DNA of 64,000 nt from positions 558,001 through 622,000 of the forward strand of contig CANLDL010000001.1 in assembly GCA_947489425.1 (NCBI GenBank), read 5' to 3'. The notes beneath the pieces were generated by a model that saw only the letters and a list, made by a program, of their open reading frames with translations, was not told the DNA's origin and searched no databases. The first letter of the stretch is position 1. The number at the start of each line of letters is the position of its first letter. Positions 1-9,012 of the stretch are shown here, one piece after another. Source of the stretch: an uncultured Pseudomonadales bacterium. GTDB taxonomy: Bacteria; Pseudomonadota; Gammaproteobacteria; Pseudomonadales; Cellvibrionaceae. The translations under genes were made by a program, and so were the position numbers.

Positions 1-546
1 ATTAAACAGAGCTTTTGGTAGATAGTCACTACCATATAAACCTGCATTAGTACGCTGCCTCTGGGCCTCTGCCATAATAATTGAGCAGGCGACTGACACA
101 TTTAACGAACCAACCATACCCATCATAGGAATCGTAATGTGGTGATCAACACTATCTAATGAATACTGACTAGGACCAGGTTTTTCCCCACCTAGTAACA
201 AAGCCGTTGGTTTCGCATAGTCGATATCACGATAATCTAGAGCTGTCGCTGATAAATGCGCAGCAACAATCTGAAATCCCTCTCCCTTTAATGAATTAAT
301 TGGAGTAGCAACTGAATCATATTGCGCAGTAGTAACCCACTTTTGGCTACCAAGTGCTGTTCCTCTATAATTTTGGAAACCGGCCTTAGGTGTAACCACA
401 TGAATAGTGTCTATACCCACTGCGTCACATGTACGTACAATTGCCGATATATTCCTGCCTTTATGCACTTCATCCGTGATTACCGTCAAACCTGCTTGGC
501 GATTTTTTAGTACTTGTAAAATCTTTGAGTAACGCTCAGGAGTCAT
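1..546 (-). CDS. trmH: tRNA (guanosine-2'-O-)-methyltransferase TrmH, 3' end cut by window edge
   Basis: SpoU/TrmH (SPOUT) family enzyme that 2'-O-methylates G18 in the tRNA D-loop using S-adenosylmethionine. The 182 residues present read like E. coli TrmH: N-terminal MTPERYSKIL, the motif NISAIVRTCDAVG with the conserved catalytic Arg38, motif 2 LLLGGEKPGPS, and motif 3 IPMMGMVGSLNVSVA, which forms part of the knotted cofactor site. About 45 C-terminal residues would be missing, judged from the E. coli length of 229. The ATG at 546 aligns with the family start, although no strong ribosome-binding site precedes it. The gap upstream carries DnaA-box matches. Confidence 0.93.
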   Translation of the reverse strand, partial: MTPERYSKILQVLKNRQAGLTVITDEVHKGRNISAIVRTCDAVGIDTIHVVTPKAGFQNYRGTALGSQKWVTTAQYDSVATPINSLKGEGFQIVAAHLSATALDYRDIDYAKPTALLLGGEKPGPSQYSLDSVDHHITIPMMGMVGSLNVSVACSIIMAEAQRQRTNAGLYGSDYLPKALFN

Positions 547-889
547 ATAGTTGTCAGTCAATATTTTCCACAGCTTCTGTGGATAAGTCCGTGGATAGCT
601 ATTTGAAAATTAGCTTAAGGCCTTGGAAATGGCTACGCCCAACAAATTGGTTATTTTTTGACCTATCAAAAAGTCATTTAAAATCAATAACTTATGAATG
701 TCAACGCTCGAATTAAAAAAAATGTGCTTTTTTATCACTTAATATTACATTTTGTAACATATGTGCATAACGTTTGTTAGCGTCTCTTAACTTCGCGACG
801 CCGATTGCTCCGTTTTGTCCAAAAAGTTAGAATACACCCGCTATACTTTTTTAAAAGACTATTAAAAAATCAAGTATTTTCTCATAAAT
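547..889. other. AT-rich intergenic region with a group of DnaA-box matches
   Basis: This 343-bp gap between sohB and trmH holds no gene I can support. It contains two exact matches to the DnaA box TTATNCACA, both in reverse orientation, at 578-586 (TGTGGATAA) and 762-770 (TGTGCATAA). One single-mismatch box lies at 564-572 (TTTTCCACA) and one two-mismatch box at 590-598. The DNA between and around them is A+T-rich. A replication or DnaA-regulatory role is inference; the neighbours are not typical oriC neighbours. Confidence 0.45.
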
Positions 890-1945
890 TTACTGAAAAA
901 AACGGCTGGTCTGTAATTGCTCCATAATGCGTGAAATTCCTTTCTCAATACCCATTTGAACAGAGAGCCCTAAACGCTCAGGCAAACTTTTTTTAGCACT
1001 ATAGGTGACGGAAAATACATCGTAGTCAGCAGCTAAGCCCGTTATATAATCATCACTTGTGGTTAATTCATCAATGAGATTATTATCCTTAGCCTGTGTG
1101 CCAAACCAAATTTCACCCGTAGCCACGGCATCAATATCAACGATAGAGCGTTGCTGATGCACATAATCCTTAAACAAACCATGAGTCAACTCAAGGTCCT
1201 CAACAAATTTCTCTCGACCTTTTTCAGTATTCTCACCAAACATGGTTAAAGTGCGTTTATATTCACCTGCTGTTAGCATCTCAAAATCTATATCGTGCTT
1301 TTTGAGTACTTTATGAAAATTAGGCAATTGTGCCAAAACACCAATAGAGCCAATAATTGCAAAGGGAGCGGCACAAATTTTATTAGCCACACAGGCCATC
1401 ATATAACCACCACTAGCCGCTACTTTATCAACACAAACCGTAAAAGGGATGTCCCGCTGGCGTATTCGGTCTAACTGGCTTGCCGCAAGCCCATAGCTAT
1501 GCACCATACCACCACCACTTTCTAGACGAAGTACCACTTCATCTTTCGGTGTTGCCACAAATAAGACAGCGCTAACTATCTCCCTCAACTGAGAGACAGC
1601 AGACGCTTTCATATCACCATCAAAATCGACCAGGAAAACACGCTTAGGCTGTTCTATCTCCTCGTCCGATTTAAGCTTTTGTTTATTCGCTTTCTTCTCT
1701 TGCTTCTTTTCTTTAGCAAGCGCTTTTTCTTCTTTTTTGATGACATCCTCATCAAACATAGCACGCTTCATTGATTGGCTCATTTCATCAAAGCGATCAT
1801 TGATCTTTGTCACCTGTATAGACCCTGTAGCCGATGGCTTTTGACGCGCACCAGCACTTACTATAAGCCCAATAACAACCCCTATAGCAATAACAAAAGT
1901 GACGACTTTCAACAAAAATAAACCATACTCGTATACGAATTCCAC
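890..1945 (-). CDS. sohB: Inner-membrane serine protease SohB (peptidase S49)
   Basis: Signal-peptide-peptidase-A-like protease of the S49 family, 351 residues against 349 in E. coli SohB. An N-terminal membrane helix spans residues 8-31. A highly charged Lys/Glu-rich linker (about 62-98) follows, then the protease domain. The catalytic Ser178 lies in VAASGGYMMA and the general-base Lys230 in AGEYKRTLTMFGE, the Ser/Lys dyad of the family. The usual role is degradation of membrane-associated peptides or signal peptides. It appears monocistronic: the next upstream gene on the strand ends 88 bp away. Confidence 0.93.
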   Translation of the reverse strand: MEFVYEYGLFLLKVVTFVIAIGVVIGLIVSAGARQKPSATGSIQVTKINDRFDEMSQSMKRAMFDEDVIKKEEKALAKEKKQEKKANKQKLKSDEEIEQPKRVFLVDFDGDMKASAVSQLREIVSAVLFVATPKDEVVLRLESGGGMVHSYGLAASQLDRIRQRDIPFTVCVDKVAASGGYMMACVANKICAAPFAIIGSIGVLAQLPNFHKVLKKHDIDFEMLTAGEYKRTLTMFGENTEKGREKFVEDLELTHGLFKDYVHQQRSIVDIDAVATGEIWFGTQAKDNNLIDELTTSDDYITGLAADYDVFSVTYSAKKSLPERLGLSVQMGIEKGISRIMEQLQTSRFFQ

Positions 1946-2033
1946 GAGGACTCCTAAAAAGTTAAATAGATGATAGAACTATAAAGAATTTATAGCAGAT
2001 TTGGGTATTGTAATATAACAAATATCTTCGCCT

Positions 2034-2684
2034 TTAACGCCATTGCTCAACGGCATCAATTGCAGGTTGATTCAGTGGGCGGGCAAGCAGGCCAGAACTA
2101 CTAACAGAAATTTGATACTGACCACCATCAACCATAGGTAAAAAGGTTGAATTACCATAACGTGCATCGACAATAGAGTCATTCTCTGATTGCTTTAACC
2201 AGTGCCAAACATCGATACCTGTAACACTTTCAGAGACAGGATAAACAGTACGTTTTTTTGTTTGCTCATCACTTAATAGCAAATAACGACCACTGATTCG
2301 ATCAAGCCTATAGCCTGTTTTAAGCCCCAAGCGTGTAAACATGCCTTTCCATTTAATAATACGGCTATCAAGTTGCCATTGATCCCCATGTAACTCAAAG
2401 GTTTCTTGGCTTTGCCCAGTCTCAACAAAACTCGCAGAAAAATGTTGATCTCCTAAGGACACAAAGCTGATAGTTGCAATATTTTGCTCAGATTCTAATT
2501 GCTTATAGCTATAGATATCGTATGCCATAGAGCCCAGAACAAAGACGCTAAATAACAGAATTATACCAAAGCTGCCTCTTAACCAGCCTAAGAACCAGCT
2601 TTTTTTGAACAATAATTTAATGACCCATAGGGTTAACAATACGGCTAGAACAACAAATACTGCTGAAATAATCAAATAACCCAT
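2034..2684 (-). CDS. Two-helix membrane protein of unknown function
   Basis: Predicted 216-residue protein with two membrane helices near the N-terminus (about 4-26 and 38-58). A soluble, beta-rich domain of about 155 residues follows, rich in aromatic and hydroxyl residues. Similar proteins in gammaproteobacteria are sometimes labelled cation/multidrug efflux pump, but nothing in the sequence shows transport activity: there are too few helices and no recognisable pump motif. It sits between sohB and the Mrp antiporter operon on the same strand, with more than 200 bp to the last Mrp gene, so co-transcription is uncertain. Function unknown. Confidence 0.75.
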   Translation of the reverse strand: MGYLIISAVFVVLAVLLTLWVIKLLFKKSWFLGWLRGSFGIILLFSVFVLGSMAYDIYSYKQLESEQNIATISFVSLGDQHFSASFVETGQSQETFELHGDQWQLDSRIIKWKGMFTRLGLKTGYRLDRISGRYLLLSDEQTKKRTVYPVSESVTGIDVWHWLKQSENDSIVDARYGNSTFLPMVDGGQYQISVSSSGLLARPLNQPAIDAVEQWR

Positions 2685-2893
2685 AAAATATGATCTCGTT
2701 TTACATAAAACAACTATCTAGAGTAGCTATCATTGGTATTATAATCCCACCAGATTACATTTCTCTTTTACCAATGACAATAGTCAGTAATAGTTAAGGC
2801 CTTACCACATACAATCTTCATTGTTATTTTAAGAGGCTACTATTAAAGCTATTAGCCAAAGAGTAAGCTAAGTTCGTCCTATAACTGACACTA

Positions 2894-4636
2894 TTATTGG
2901 CTGTAGTTAAAGAACAACACAAATAGTAGCACACACAATAACGATAACAACATGCCATTGATGCTCCAAGCCCTACCCAATAACGCATCGGGGCGGCTAT
3001 ATTTTGCAAGGCTCATCACCACATTGTTAAGTACCTTGGTACTCAATAAAACAAAACACTGGTGAGATAAATGGCTAAATTGGCAAACCTTCATCCAAGC
3101 TTTTGGAAACAGTTTACGATAAAACCAATCTATATCTAAATTAGTGGAGCGTAACTCAGATGGATACCAATTTTTTCGGCTTAACCATACAAAAGCAAAA
3201 GTAGAAAAAAATAGGAGCTGCAGCTGTGTGACGACATGTGTAACGTCATAGGGCGAGTAATCAATAGGATACGGTAAAATACTGTACAAAGTCGATGGGA
3301 ATATTCCAATAACAAGACACAACACAGCGGCAATTGTCATTGCAAACAGCATATTGGTCGGTGCTTCTTTAACACGTAAACCTGAATCTTTTGCAAAAAA
3401 GGCAAAGTAAGGAGCTTTAATACCTGAAGCAAGAAACACACCTGCCGCAGCTGCTAATAATAATAACCAACCAATGATATGACCCGCCTTTAACATCTCT
3501 GACATAATAATTGCTTTACTGACAAAACCCGCAAACAATGGCGTTGAAATAGAGAGTGCACCAATAATAGAAAAGATAGCTGTCTTGGGCATACTCTTAT
3601 ACAGGCCGCCTAAGTGTGAACCATCTACATGCCCAACCCTTAACAACACCGCACCCATCGACATCATTAACAAGCTTTTATAAATAACATGGTTAAACGC
3701 TGTGGCAACGGCGCCGTTAATCGCCATCTCGGTACCAATGCCAATGGCACAGATCATAAAACCAATCTGACTGATAATACTGTAGGCGAGCACACGCCTT
3801 AAATCGTTTTCAATTATGGCAAAAATAATTGGAAAGCAAGACATTACCAAACCAATAGTGACTAAAAAGTCTGTGCCTGCAAAACTACGAGCCAGTGCGT
3901 AAATAGCTACTTTTGTCGTTATTGAGATTAAAAATATAGCACCGGTTGGCGTTGCTTGTGGATAGGCATCGGCAACCCAACTGTGAAACAAAGGAAATCC
4001 ACATTTAATCCCATAGGCAATAAAAATCAGCCATATTGCAACGTCATAACCTGTATTAATGGACAATATATCCGTATTTAAAACCAAAGCGGTAATAGAG
4101 GGTGTACCCGCTTGATGAGCAATCATTAAGGCACCTGAAAAAAGTAGCACACCCGAGAGTACTTGTATGATGAAATAGCGAATACTACTACGGTAGCTCG
4201 CTTGCGTACGCCTCGATAGAATCAACATAACTGAGGTTAGTGCCAGTAGCTCCCAAAAAATAAACAGCGTGATCCAATCACCTGCAAACACAGCACCCAA
4301 TGCACTACCTACATATAGCAGCGAAGCCGCTTGTTGTAGCCGATCGTTAATATGAAAAGCATAAATACCTGCAATAAATGCAGCTAAGTGAAATAGATAA
4401 GCAAATAATAAGCTAAGGCCATCGATCTTGAGTAGGGTTAGCTCTAACCCCAATAATTGATAAAAACCAAAACTACCCTGCTGCCACTGTAATAAGCTAA
4501 TAAAACTAACAACGGGGATAATGACAGTAATTATTGATGCAATTTTATCTTTTGTAGCAGGCAAAACGGCAATAAGAATAGCGCCCAACAAAAAGAAAAT
4601 AAGTGGGTGAATAGGAGTGCTAAATAATTCACTCAT
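2894..4636 (-). CDS. Mrp-type antiporter large subunit (MrpA/NuoL-like, third proton-channel paralogue)
   Basis: Polytopic protein of 580 residues of the NuoL/M/N-MrpA/D family. It keeps the helix-5 glutamate (Glu129, in FIFWELLALTS), the helix-7 lysine (Lys211, in YGIKCGFPLFHSW) and a later Lys242, the residues that carry protons in this family. It is the last of three such subunits in the operon. It is shorter than a group 1 MrpA (about 800 residues), lacking the C-terminal DUF4040/MrpB-like part, which here is a separate gene at 9013-9627. Its start overlaps the stop of the small upstream gene by 4 nt. Likely an ion-translocating subunit of the cation/H+ antiporter; whether A-like or D-like needs phylogeny. 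Confidence 0.85.
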   Translation of the reverse strand: MSELFSTPIHPLIFFLLGAILIAVLPATKDKIASIITVIIPVVSFISLLQWQQGSFGFYQLLGLELTLLKIDGLSLLFAYLFHLAAFIAGIYAFHINDRLQQAASLLYVGSALGAVFAGDWITLFIFWELLALTSVMLILSRRTQASYRSSIRYFIIQVLSGVLLFSGALMIAHQAGTPSITALVLNTDILSINTGYDVAIWLIFIAYGIKCGFPLFHSWVADAYPQATPTGAIFLISITTKVAIYALARSFAGTDFLVTIGLVMSCFPIIFAIIENDLRRVLAYSIISQIGFMICAIGIGTEMAINGAVATAFNHVIYKSLLMMSMGAVLLRVGHVDGSHLGGLYKSMPKTAIFSIIGALSISTPLFAGFVSKAIIMSEMLKAGHIIGWLLLLAAAAGVFLASGIKAPYFAFFAKDSGLRVKEAPTNMLFAMTIAAVLCLVIGIFPSTLYSILPYPIDYSPYDVTHVVTQLQLLFFSTFAFVWLSRKNWYPSELRSTNLDIDWFYRKLFPKAWMKVCQFSHLSHQCFVLLSTKVLNNVVMSLAKYSRPDALLGRAWSINGMLLSLLCVLLFVLFFNYSQ

Positions 4637-4989
4637 CTCTCATCACCATTATTATTATGTTCCGTATTCTGCCGTTCATCTAGGCTATTGCTCAACAAAG
4701 TATTATTAGAGCTAGGTTCGTCTGTAGACATCGGCGACTCATAGTAATCTTTGCCTCTCATCAATAACTTACGTAATTGTTTAGCGAGCAAAACAAAAAC
4801 GATACAGGCAATAAGGCCGCAAATAGCATAAAAAGCGGGCACTTTCTCTACCGATGTTTCGACATGACGATGAATCAAAAAATCGATTAGAACTAAAAAT
4901 ATACAACTGCTATAAAAAATACGCAGCGTCCATTTAACCACCTCTGGACGGTCAAATAGATGCGTCTGTTTATCGGTTGAATTTGTCAT
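4633..4989 (-). CDS. Small two-helix membrane protein of the Mrp operon, function unknown
   Basis: Protein of 118 residues with two membrane helices (about 20-41 and 51-70), joined by a short loop containing VEKVPAFYAICG. A basic segment with RKLLMRGKDYYE follows, then a polar Ser/Asn-rich tail. The basic RKLLMR-DYY segment recalls small hypothetical proteins I have seen beside other multi-MrpD clusters, but I cannot name a family. The gene is translationally coupled to the downstream large subunit (4-nt overlap) and starts 41 bp after the preceding one. It is probably an accessory or assembly subunit of this antiporter type; this is inference from position. Confidence 0.7.
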   Translation of the reverse strand: MTNSTDKQTHLFDRPEVVKWTLRIFYSSCIFLVLIDFLIHRHVETSVEKVPAFYAICGLIACIVFVLLAKQLRKLLMRGKDYYESPMSTDEPSSNNTLLSNSLDERQNTEHNNNGDER

Positions 4990-5030
4990 AGCATTGTAGC
5001 CATTATATTTTGTAGATCTTTTATGCCCAT

Positions 5031-6536
5031 TTATCCACCTACACCTGTAGTACTCGTTGTCTCAATCAAAGATAACAAATGCACAATGGGCTCTATTTGA
5101 AAAAATAATATAAGACAGCCAGCAGTCGTGATGCATATTGCAATTAAACAAGCTGTTGGAGCCTCCTCAATAACTGACTGAGAAGTCGAATCTGCAGCCT
5201 CGATAGATTGTGGCTCTTTAAAAAATGCCATAAAAGGTATTGGCAGCAAATACGCTATATTTAGCAATGAGCTAAGAATTAAAACAATAATCAGCCAATC
5301 ATATTGACTATCAATTATACCTTCAATAATCACGAACTTACTCAACACACCAATCAGTGGTGGTAAACCAATAATACTAATAGCCGCAATAAGAAAGGCA
5401 GTAAAGGTGTAAGGCATTTTTCGACCAAGGCCTGCCAATTCACTAACCAATGTTTTGTGAGAAGCCACCATAATGGCACCCGCACAAAAGAACAGTGTAA
5501 TCTTGCCAAATGCGTGAGAAACAATATGCAGTGCAGCCCCTTCTATTGCACGAACATTGGCAATTAATGCAGCTAAAACAATATAGGCAAGCTGACCTAT
5601 AGTTGAATAAGCTAGTCGCGCTTTTAAATTATCTTTTTTGAGCGCAATAAAAGAAGACAGCAATATTGTACCTGCTGCGAAATACAACAAAATTTCAGCT
5701 GCATTGGTTTGTGCAATTAGATCAAAGCCAAAAATGTAAACAACAATTTTAATAATTAAGAATACACCTGTTTTAACAACAGCTACAGCATGGAGTAATG
5801 CACTTACTGGTGTTGGTGCGACCATAGCGTTAGGTAACCAGCTATGAAAGGGCATCAAAGCTGCTTTACCTGTACCAAATACCATCAAACATAATAGTAA
5901 AGTAACCAGTAATGGCGAAATACTAATGCTATTAAATACACCGCCGGCTATAAAATCTGTAGTACCCGTCAGCCACCAAGTAACAATAATTGCAGGCATC
6001 AATAGAAAAATAGAGCCACCCATTAACACGCCAATATAAATACGCCCTGCTCTTTTAGCTTTAGCATTACCCGAATGAGTCACTAGCGGATATGTTGATA
6101 GCGTAATTGCCTCATAGGCAACGAATAACGTTAATAAATTGCCTGAATAAGCTGCTGCCATAACGCAGGCAATTGCAATCGCAAAACAAATATAAAAGCG
6201 TGTCTGGTGTGCCTCGTTGTGCCCTCGCATATATCCAATGCTATAGACAGTTGTGACTATCCATAAAAAGCTTGCGAGCAAACCAAAAATAATACCTATT
6301 GGCTCCCCTTTTAAAAATAATGTTAATCCATTAAAAAAAGTAAACTTTTGACTTTGTAATAAAGCTCCATCTAAAAATTGCTGGTATAGAGAAAAATTAA
6401 CAGCAAATAGTATACAAGCTGCAATAATGATTGATGCTTCTCGTAAATTCTTACGGCGTTCACCAAAAAAGACAATAAAAGGAATGACGGCCAAAGGCGG
6501 TAAAATAGTAATAATAGGATCAATTGCAATGGTCAT
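5031..6536 (-). CDS. Mrp-type antiporter subunit D-like (second proton-channel paralogue)
   Basis: Polytopic protein of 501 residues from the NuoM/MrpD family. Key proton-path residues are present: Glu142 in helix 5 (FVAYEAITLST), Lys224 in helix 7 (GTGKAALMPFHSWLPNA), His231 and His249, and Lys255 in helix 8. A further MPFHSWLP-type loop matches complex I antiporter-like subunits. It starts inside the end of the preceding mrpD (4-nt overlap), so the two large subunits are translationally coupled. Two MrpD-like genes in tandem are not found in canonical seven-gene Mrp operons. Likely an ion-translocating subunit. Confidence 0.88.
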   Translation of the reverse strand: MTIAIDPIITILPPLAVIPFIVFFGERRKNLREASIIIAACILFAVNFSLYQQFLDGALLQSQKFTFFNGLTLFLKGEPIGIIFGLLASFLWIVTTVYSIGYMRGHNEAHQTRFYICFAIAIACVMAAAYSGNLLTLFVAYEAITLSTYPLVTHSGNAKAKRAGRIYIGVLMGGSIFLLMPAIIVTWWLTGTTDFIAGGVFNSISISPLLVTLLLCLMVFGTGKAALMPFHSWLPNAMVAPTPVSALLHAVAVVKTGVFLIIKIVVYIFGFDLIAQTNAAEILLYFAAGTILLSSFIALKKDNLKARLAYSTIGQLAYIVLAALIANVRAIEGAALHIVSHAFGKITLFFCAGAIMVASHKTLVSELAGLGRKMPYTFTAFLIAAISIIGLPPLIGVLSKFVIIEGIIDSQYDWLIIVLILSSLLNIAYLLPIPFMAFFKEPQSIEAADSTSQSVIEEAPTACLIAICITTAGCLILFFQIEPIVHLLSLIETTSTTGVGG

Positions 6537-8053
6537 AGCGGGTTACCTATAGAGTTGCTCAAGCTAGGTAAACTATCCAACAATTGAGTTGCTGAAAATT
6601 TAGCCATATCGACAACTACATCGCCATTAATACCTGTATAAACACTAACAATGATTAAAAACCATAAAGGCAGCAACATACTAAACGGTGCTTCCTTAAC
6701 TTTTAGAGAATTCGTGGCATCTCCTGTTTTAAAACAGAACACTTCAACAATTCGGCCGATATAGATAATCGCCATTAATGAGCTCGTAAGAATCATAACA
6801 GCAATAAGCCACCAGCCACTATCGATAGCAGCACTTACCAGATACCACTTACTAACAAAGCCCGCAGTTAAAGGCACACCAATAAGACTAAAACCGGCAA
6901 CAATAAATGCAGCGCAAGTCCACGGCATAGTTTTTATAATGCCATTCAACTGATTAATATTCGCTGTTCCATAACGATACAATATGCAGCCCACTGAAAT
7001 AAATAGAGCGGTTTTAATGAATGCGTGATTAATGATATGAATAATACCTGCCGTTAATCCTTGTTCTGTGGCCATGCTAATAGCCGCAAAAATATAGCCA
7101 ATTTGTGCAATACTCGAATACGCTAATACTCTACGTATATCTGTTTGGAAGATTGCCACCACTGACATAACAAAAAAGCCAATCACCGCCAGAGGTAGTA
7201 AAACATCGCCTAATAATAAATTGCCAAAGCTATAGTCTGTACCAAAAATATGGTAGAAAAAACGTAAGAATATATACAACGAAACCTTGGTTGCCGTACC
7301 TGCCAAAAAAGCAGAAACCGCCGATGGTGCAAATTGATAAGCATTAGGCAACCAAGAAAAAACCGGAAACATAGCTGTTTTTATAAAGAGGCCAATGGTG
7401 ATAAAACTAAACCCAACAATGACTGTTCTTGAGTTATTAACCAGTGGTAAACGCTCTGCGATATCAGACATATTCAGCGTACCTGTCGCTGCATATAAAA
7501 AGCCAATACCCAACAAAATAAATGATGCACCGATACTTCCCAAGATTAAATACCGAAAAGAGGCTACCAGTGCTTGTCGCCTTTCGCTCCCTAGTGCAAT
7601 AAGCATATACATCGAGAGGGACGATATCTCTAGGAAAACAAAAACGTTAAATGCATCACCTGTAATTAAGATACCCAATAAACCTGTCAAGCAAAGCAAC
7701 CAACCCGCATAAAAAAGATAGTGCCTAGGTGTTGCGATCTCTTTGCGAATAGACTGTTTGGAGTAAATCAGTGTAACTAAGCTGATAATAGAGACAATGC
7801 TTATTAATACAGCATTTATACCATCTATATAATATTCGATACCTGTTGGAGCAGCCCAACCACCTAGTTCGTAACGCACGACATTACCATTGAGCACATG
7901 ACTTAATAACGACAAAGACAGCAATACAATAATTAAATTACTGATGAGCGCAACTAGCCAAGAAGCTTTAGGGTTTCTCAAGATGACACAGATAGGCGCT
8001 GCCATTAATGGCAGTACAATTAACAAAACAGAGAAGTGGTTGTTAAAAAGCAT
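6533..8053 (-). CDS. mrpD: Na+/H+ (monovalent cation/proton) antiporter subunit MrpD
   Basis: Proton-conducting subunit of 506 residues. Helix-5 Glu142 (FVFLEISSLSMY) and helix-7 Lys225 (GLFIKTAMFPVFSWLPNAY), plus Lys256, correspond to the residues known to be essential in Bacillus MrpD (Glu137, Lys219). The loop PNAYQFAPSAVSAFLAG is typical of MrpD rather than NuoM. It lies 26 bp after mrpC and overlaps the following D-like gene by 4 nt. It acts in the inner membrane, exchanging cytoplasmic Na+ or another monovalent cation for external protons as part of the multisubunit complex. Confidence 0.93.
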   Translation of the reverse strand: MLFNNHFSVLLIVLPLMAAPICVILRNPKASWLVALISNLIIVLLSLSLLSHVLNGNVVRYELGGWAAPTGIEYYIDGINAVLISIVSIISLVTLIYSKQSIRKEIATPRHYLFYAGWLLCLTGLLGILITGDAFNVFVFLEISSLSMYMLIALGSERRQALVASFRYLILGSIGASFILLGIGFLYAATGTLNMSDIAERLPLVNNSRTVIVGFSFITIGLFIKTAMFPVFSWLPNAYQFAPSAVSAFLAGTATKVSLYIFLRFFYHIFGTDYSFGNLLLGDVLLPLAVIGFFVMSVVAIFQTDIRRVLAYSSIAQIGYIFAAISMATEQGLTAGIIHIINHAFIKTALFISVGCILYRYGTANINQLNGIIKTMPWTCAAFIVAGFSLIGVPLTAGFVSKWYLVSAAIDSGWWLIAVMILTSSLMAIIYIGRIVEVFCFKTGDATNSLKVKEAPFSMLLPLWFLIIVSVYTGINGDVVVDMAKFSATQLLDSLPSLSNSIGNPL

Positions 8054-8079
8054 GAATATTGATATCTATTGTTATTATG

Positions 8080-8511
8080 TTATTTTTTGTCATCTAGTTG
8101 GCAAATAAATTTATTGTCTATTGCTTGAATATCATCTTCTTCGATGGATCCATACTTTTCGTAAATGCGCACAATTAGCGCTAACCCTAAGGCCATTGTT
8201 GCAACCCCCACTACAATGGCTGTTAAGATAAGTACATGGGGCAATGGATTCGAATAAATAATCGTTTGCTCCACGGCGCCAGCGGCAATATTCGTCGTTG
8301 AATCGTCAATAACTTTTGGCTCTAAAAAAATAGGCGCAGTACCATTCTCTACTTTTCCAAGCCCGACATAAAAATAAAAAATCCCAGTCTGGAATATGCT
8401 CAGGCCTATAATCTTTTTAACTAAATTATAGCGTGCAATCATGATGTAAAAACCTGCCATCATGATGACAATAACCGCCCAATCATTATAAAGTGCTAAC
8501 CATTCAACCAT
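8080..8511 (-). CDS. mrpC: Monovalent cation/proton antiporter subunit MrpC (NuoK-like)
   Basis: Protein of 143 residues, homologous to NuoK, with three hydrophobic helices (about 12-25, 33-50 and 88-113). The motif PLPHVLILTAIVVGVATMALGL before the third helix is the signature of MrpC/NuoK. Compared with typical MrpC (about 110 residues) it has an insert between helices 2 and 3 and an acidic C-terminal tail. The gene overlaps the end of mrpB by 8 nt, showing tight coupling. It is a structural membrane-arm subunit of the antiporter. Confidence 0.92.
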   Translation of the reverse strand: MVEWLALYNDWAVIVIMMAGFYIMIARYNLVKKIIGLSIFQTGIFYFYVGLGKVENGTAPIFLEPKVIDDSTTNIAAGAVEQTIIYSNPLPHVLILTAIVVGVATMALGLALIVRIYEKYGSIEEDDIQAIDNKFICQLDDKK

Positions 8512-8992
8512 CAGAATTTAACTCATTTTCGTCTATTGGATGCGAAATATGACCAACAAAGTTACGCTTACTTGAAAAGCAATAAAACAGCGATACCATC
8601 ACAGCGGCAACCGTAATACCTACCCCTAATTCAACAACAAAAATACCCCAATGTTGACCAGATACAGGATTGCTGAGCAATACCGAATAATTCAAATAGT
8701 TACCGCCAAGAAGTAAACTCACAACACCAGTTCCCGCATAAAGCAGCAAACCCAATGACATTAATACACGTAGAGTATTAGGCGTTAACACGAGCCGAGT
8801 TCGCGCCTCGCCAAAAATCAAGCCATGTAAAATAAAAACAGACGCAAAGACAACACCTGCTTGGAAGCCACCTCCTGCTCCGAAGTCGCCATGAAACTGC
8901 ACATAAAATGCAAACAATAAAATCATGGGGATCAAAAATTTTGTAATAACTTGAACAACTCTATGGCGTTGTTGTACATTCCGTTTAAGCAT
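8504..8992 (-). CDS. mrpB: Monovalent cation/proton antiporter subunit MrpB
   Basis: Protein of 162 residues in the MnhB family. It has four predicted helices, with the diagnostic HGDFGAGGGFQAGVVFA region after helix 1 (about residues 29-47) and the later LLYAGTGVVSLLLGG segment. The first gene of the B-C-D portion of the operon, it starts 20 bp after the DUF4040-type subunit and overlaps mrpC. It is the separate MrpB partner of the complex. The DUF4040 protein upstream also resembles the B/A-tail family, so the operon has two related small subunits. Confidence 0.92.
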   Translation of the reverse strand: MLKRNVQQRHRVVQVITKFLIPMILLFAFYVQFHGDFGAGGGFQAGVVFASVFILHGLIFGEARTRLVLTPNTLRVLMSLGLLLYAGTGVVSLLLGGNYLNYSVLLSNPVSGQHWGIFVVELGVGITVAAVMVSLFYCFSSKRNFVGHISHPIDENELNSDG

Positions 8993-9012
8993 GACTTTAC
9001 TCGAATAATCCG

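Noticed and set aside
547..889. Full chromosomal origin (oriC) call
   Set aside because: The DnaA boxes are few and partly degenerate, and the usual neighbours (dnaA, dnaN, mnmG) are absent. I report only a DnaA-box group.
2730..2777. 9-bp inverted repeat (TCATTGGTA / TACCAATGA) upstream of the two-helix protein gene
   Set aside because: The arms are 30 bases apart, there is no T-run, and a short AT-rich match of this kind is not rare. No function assigned.
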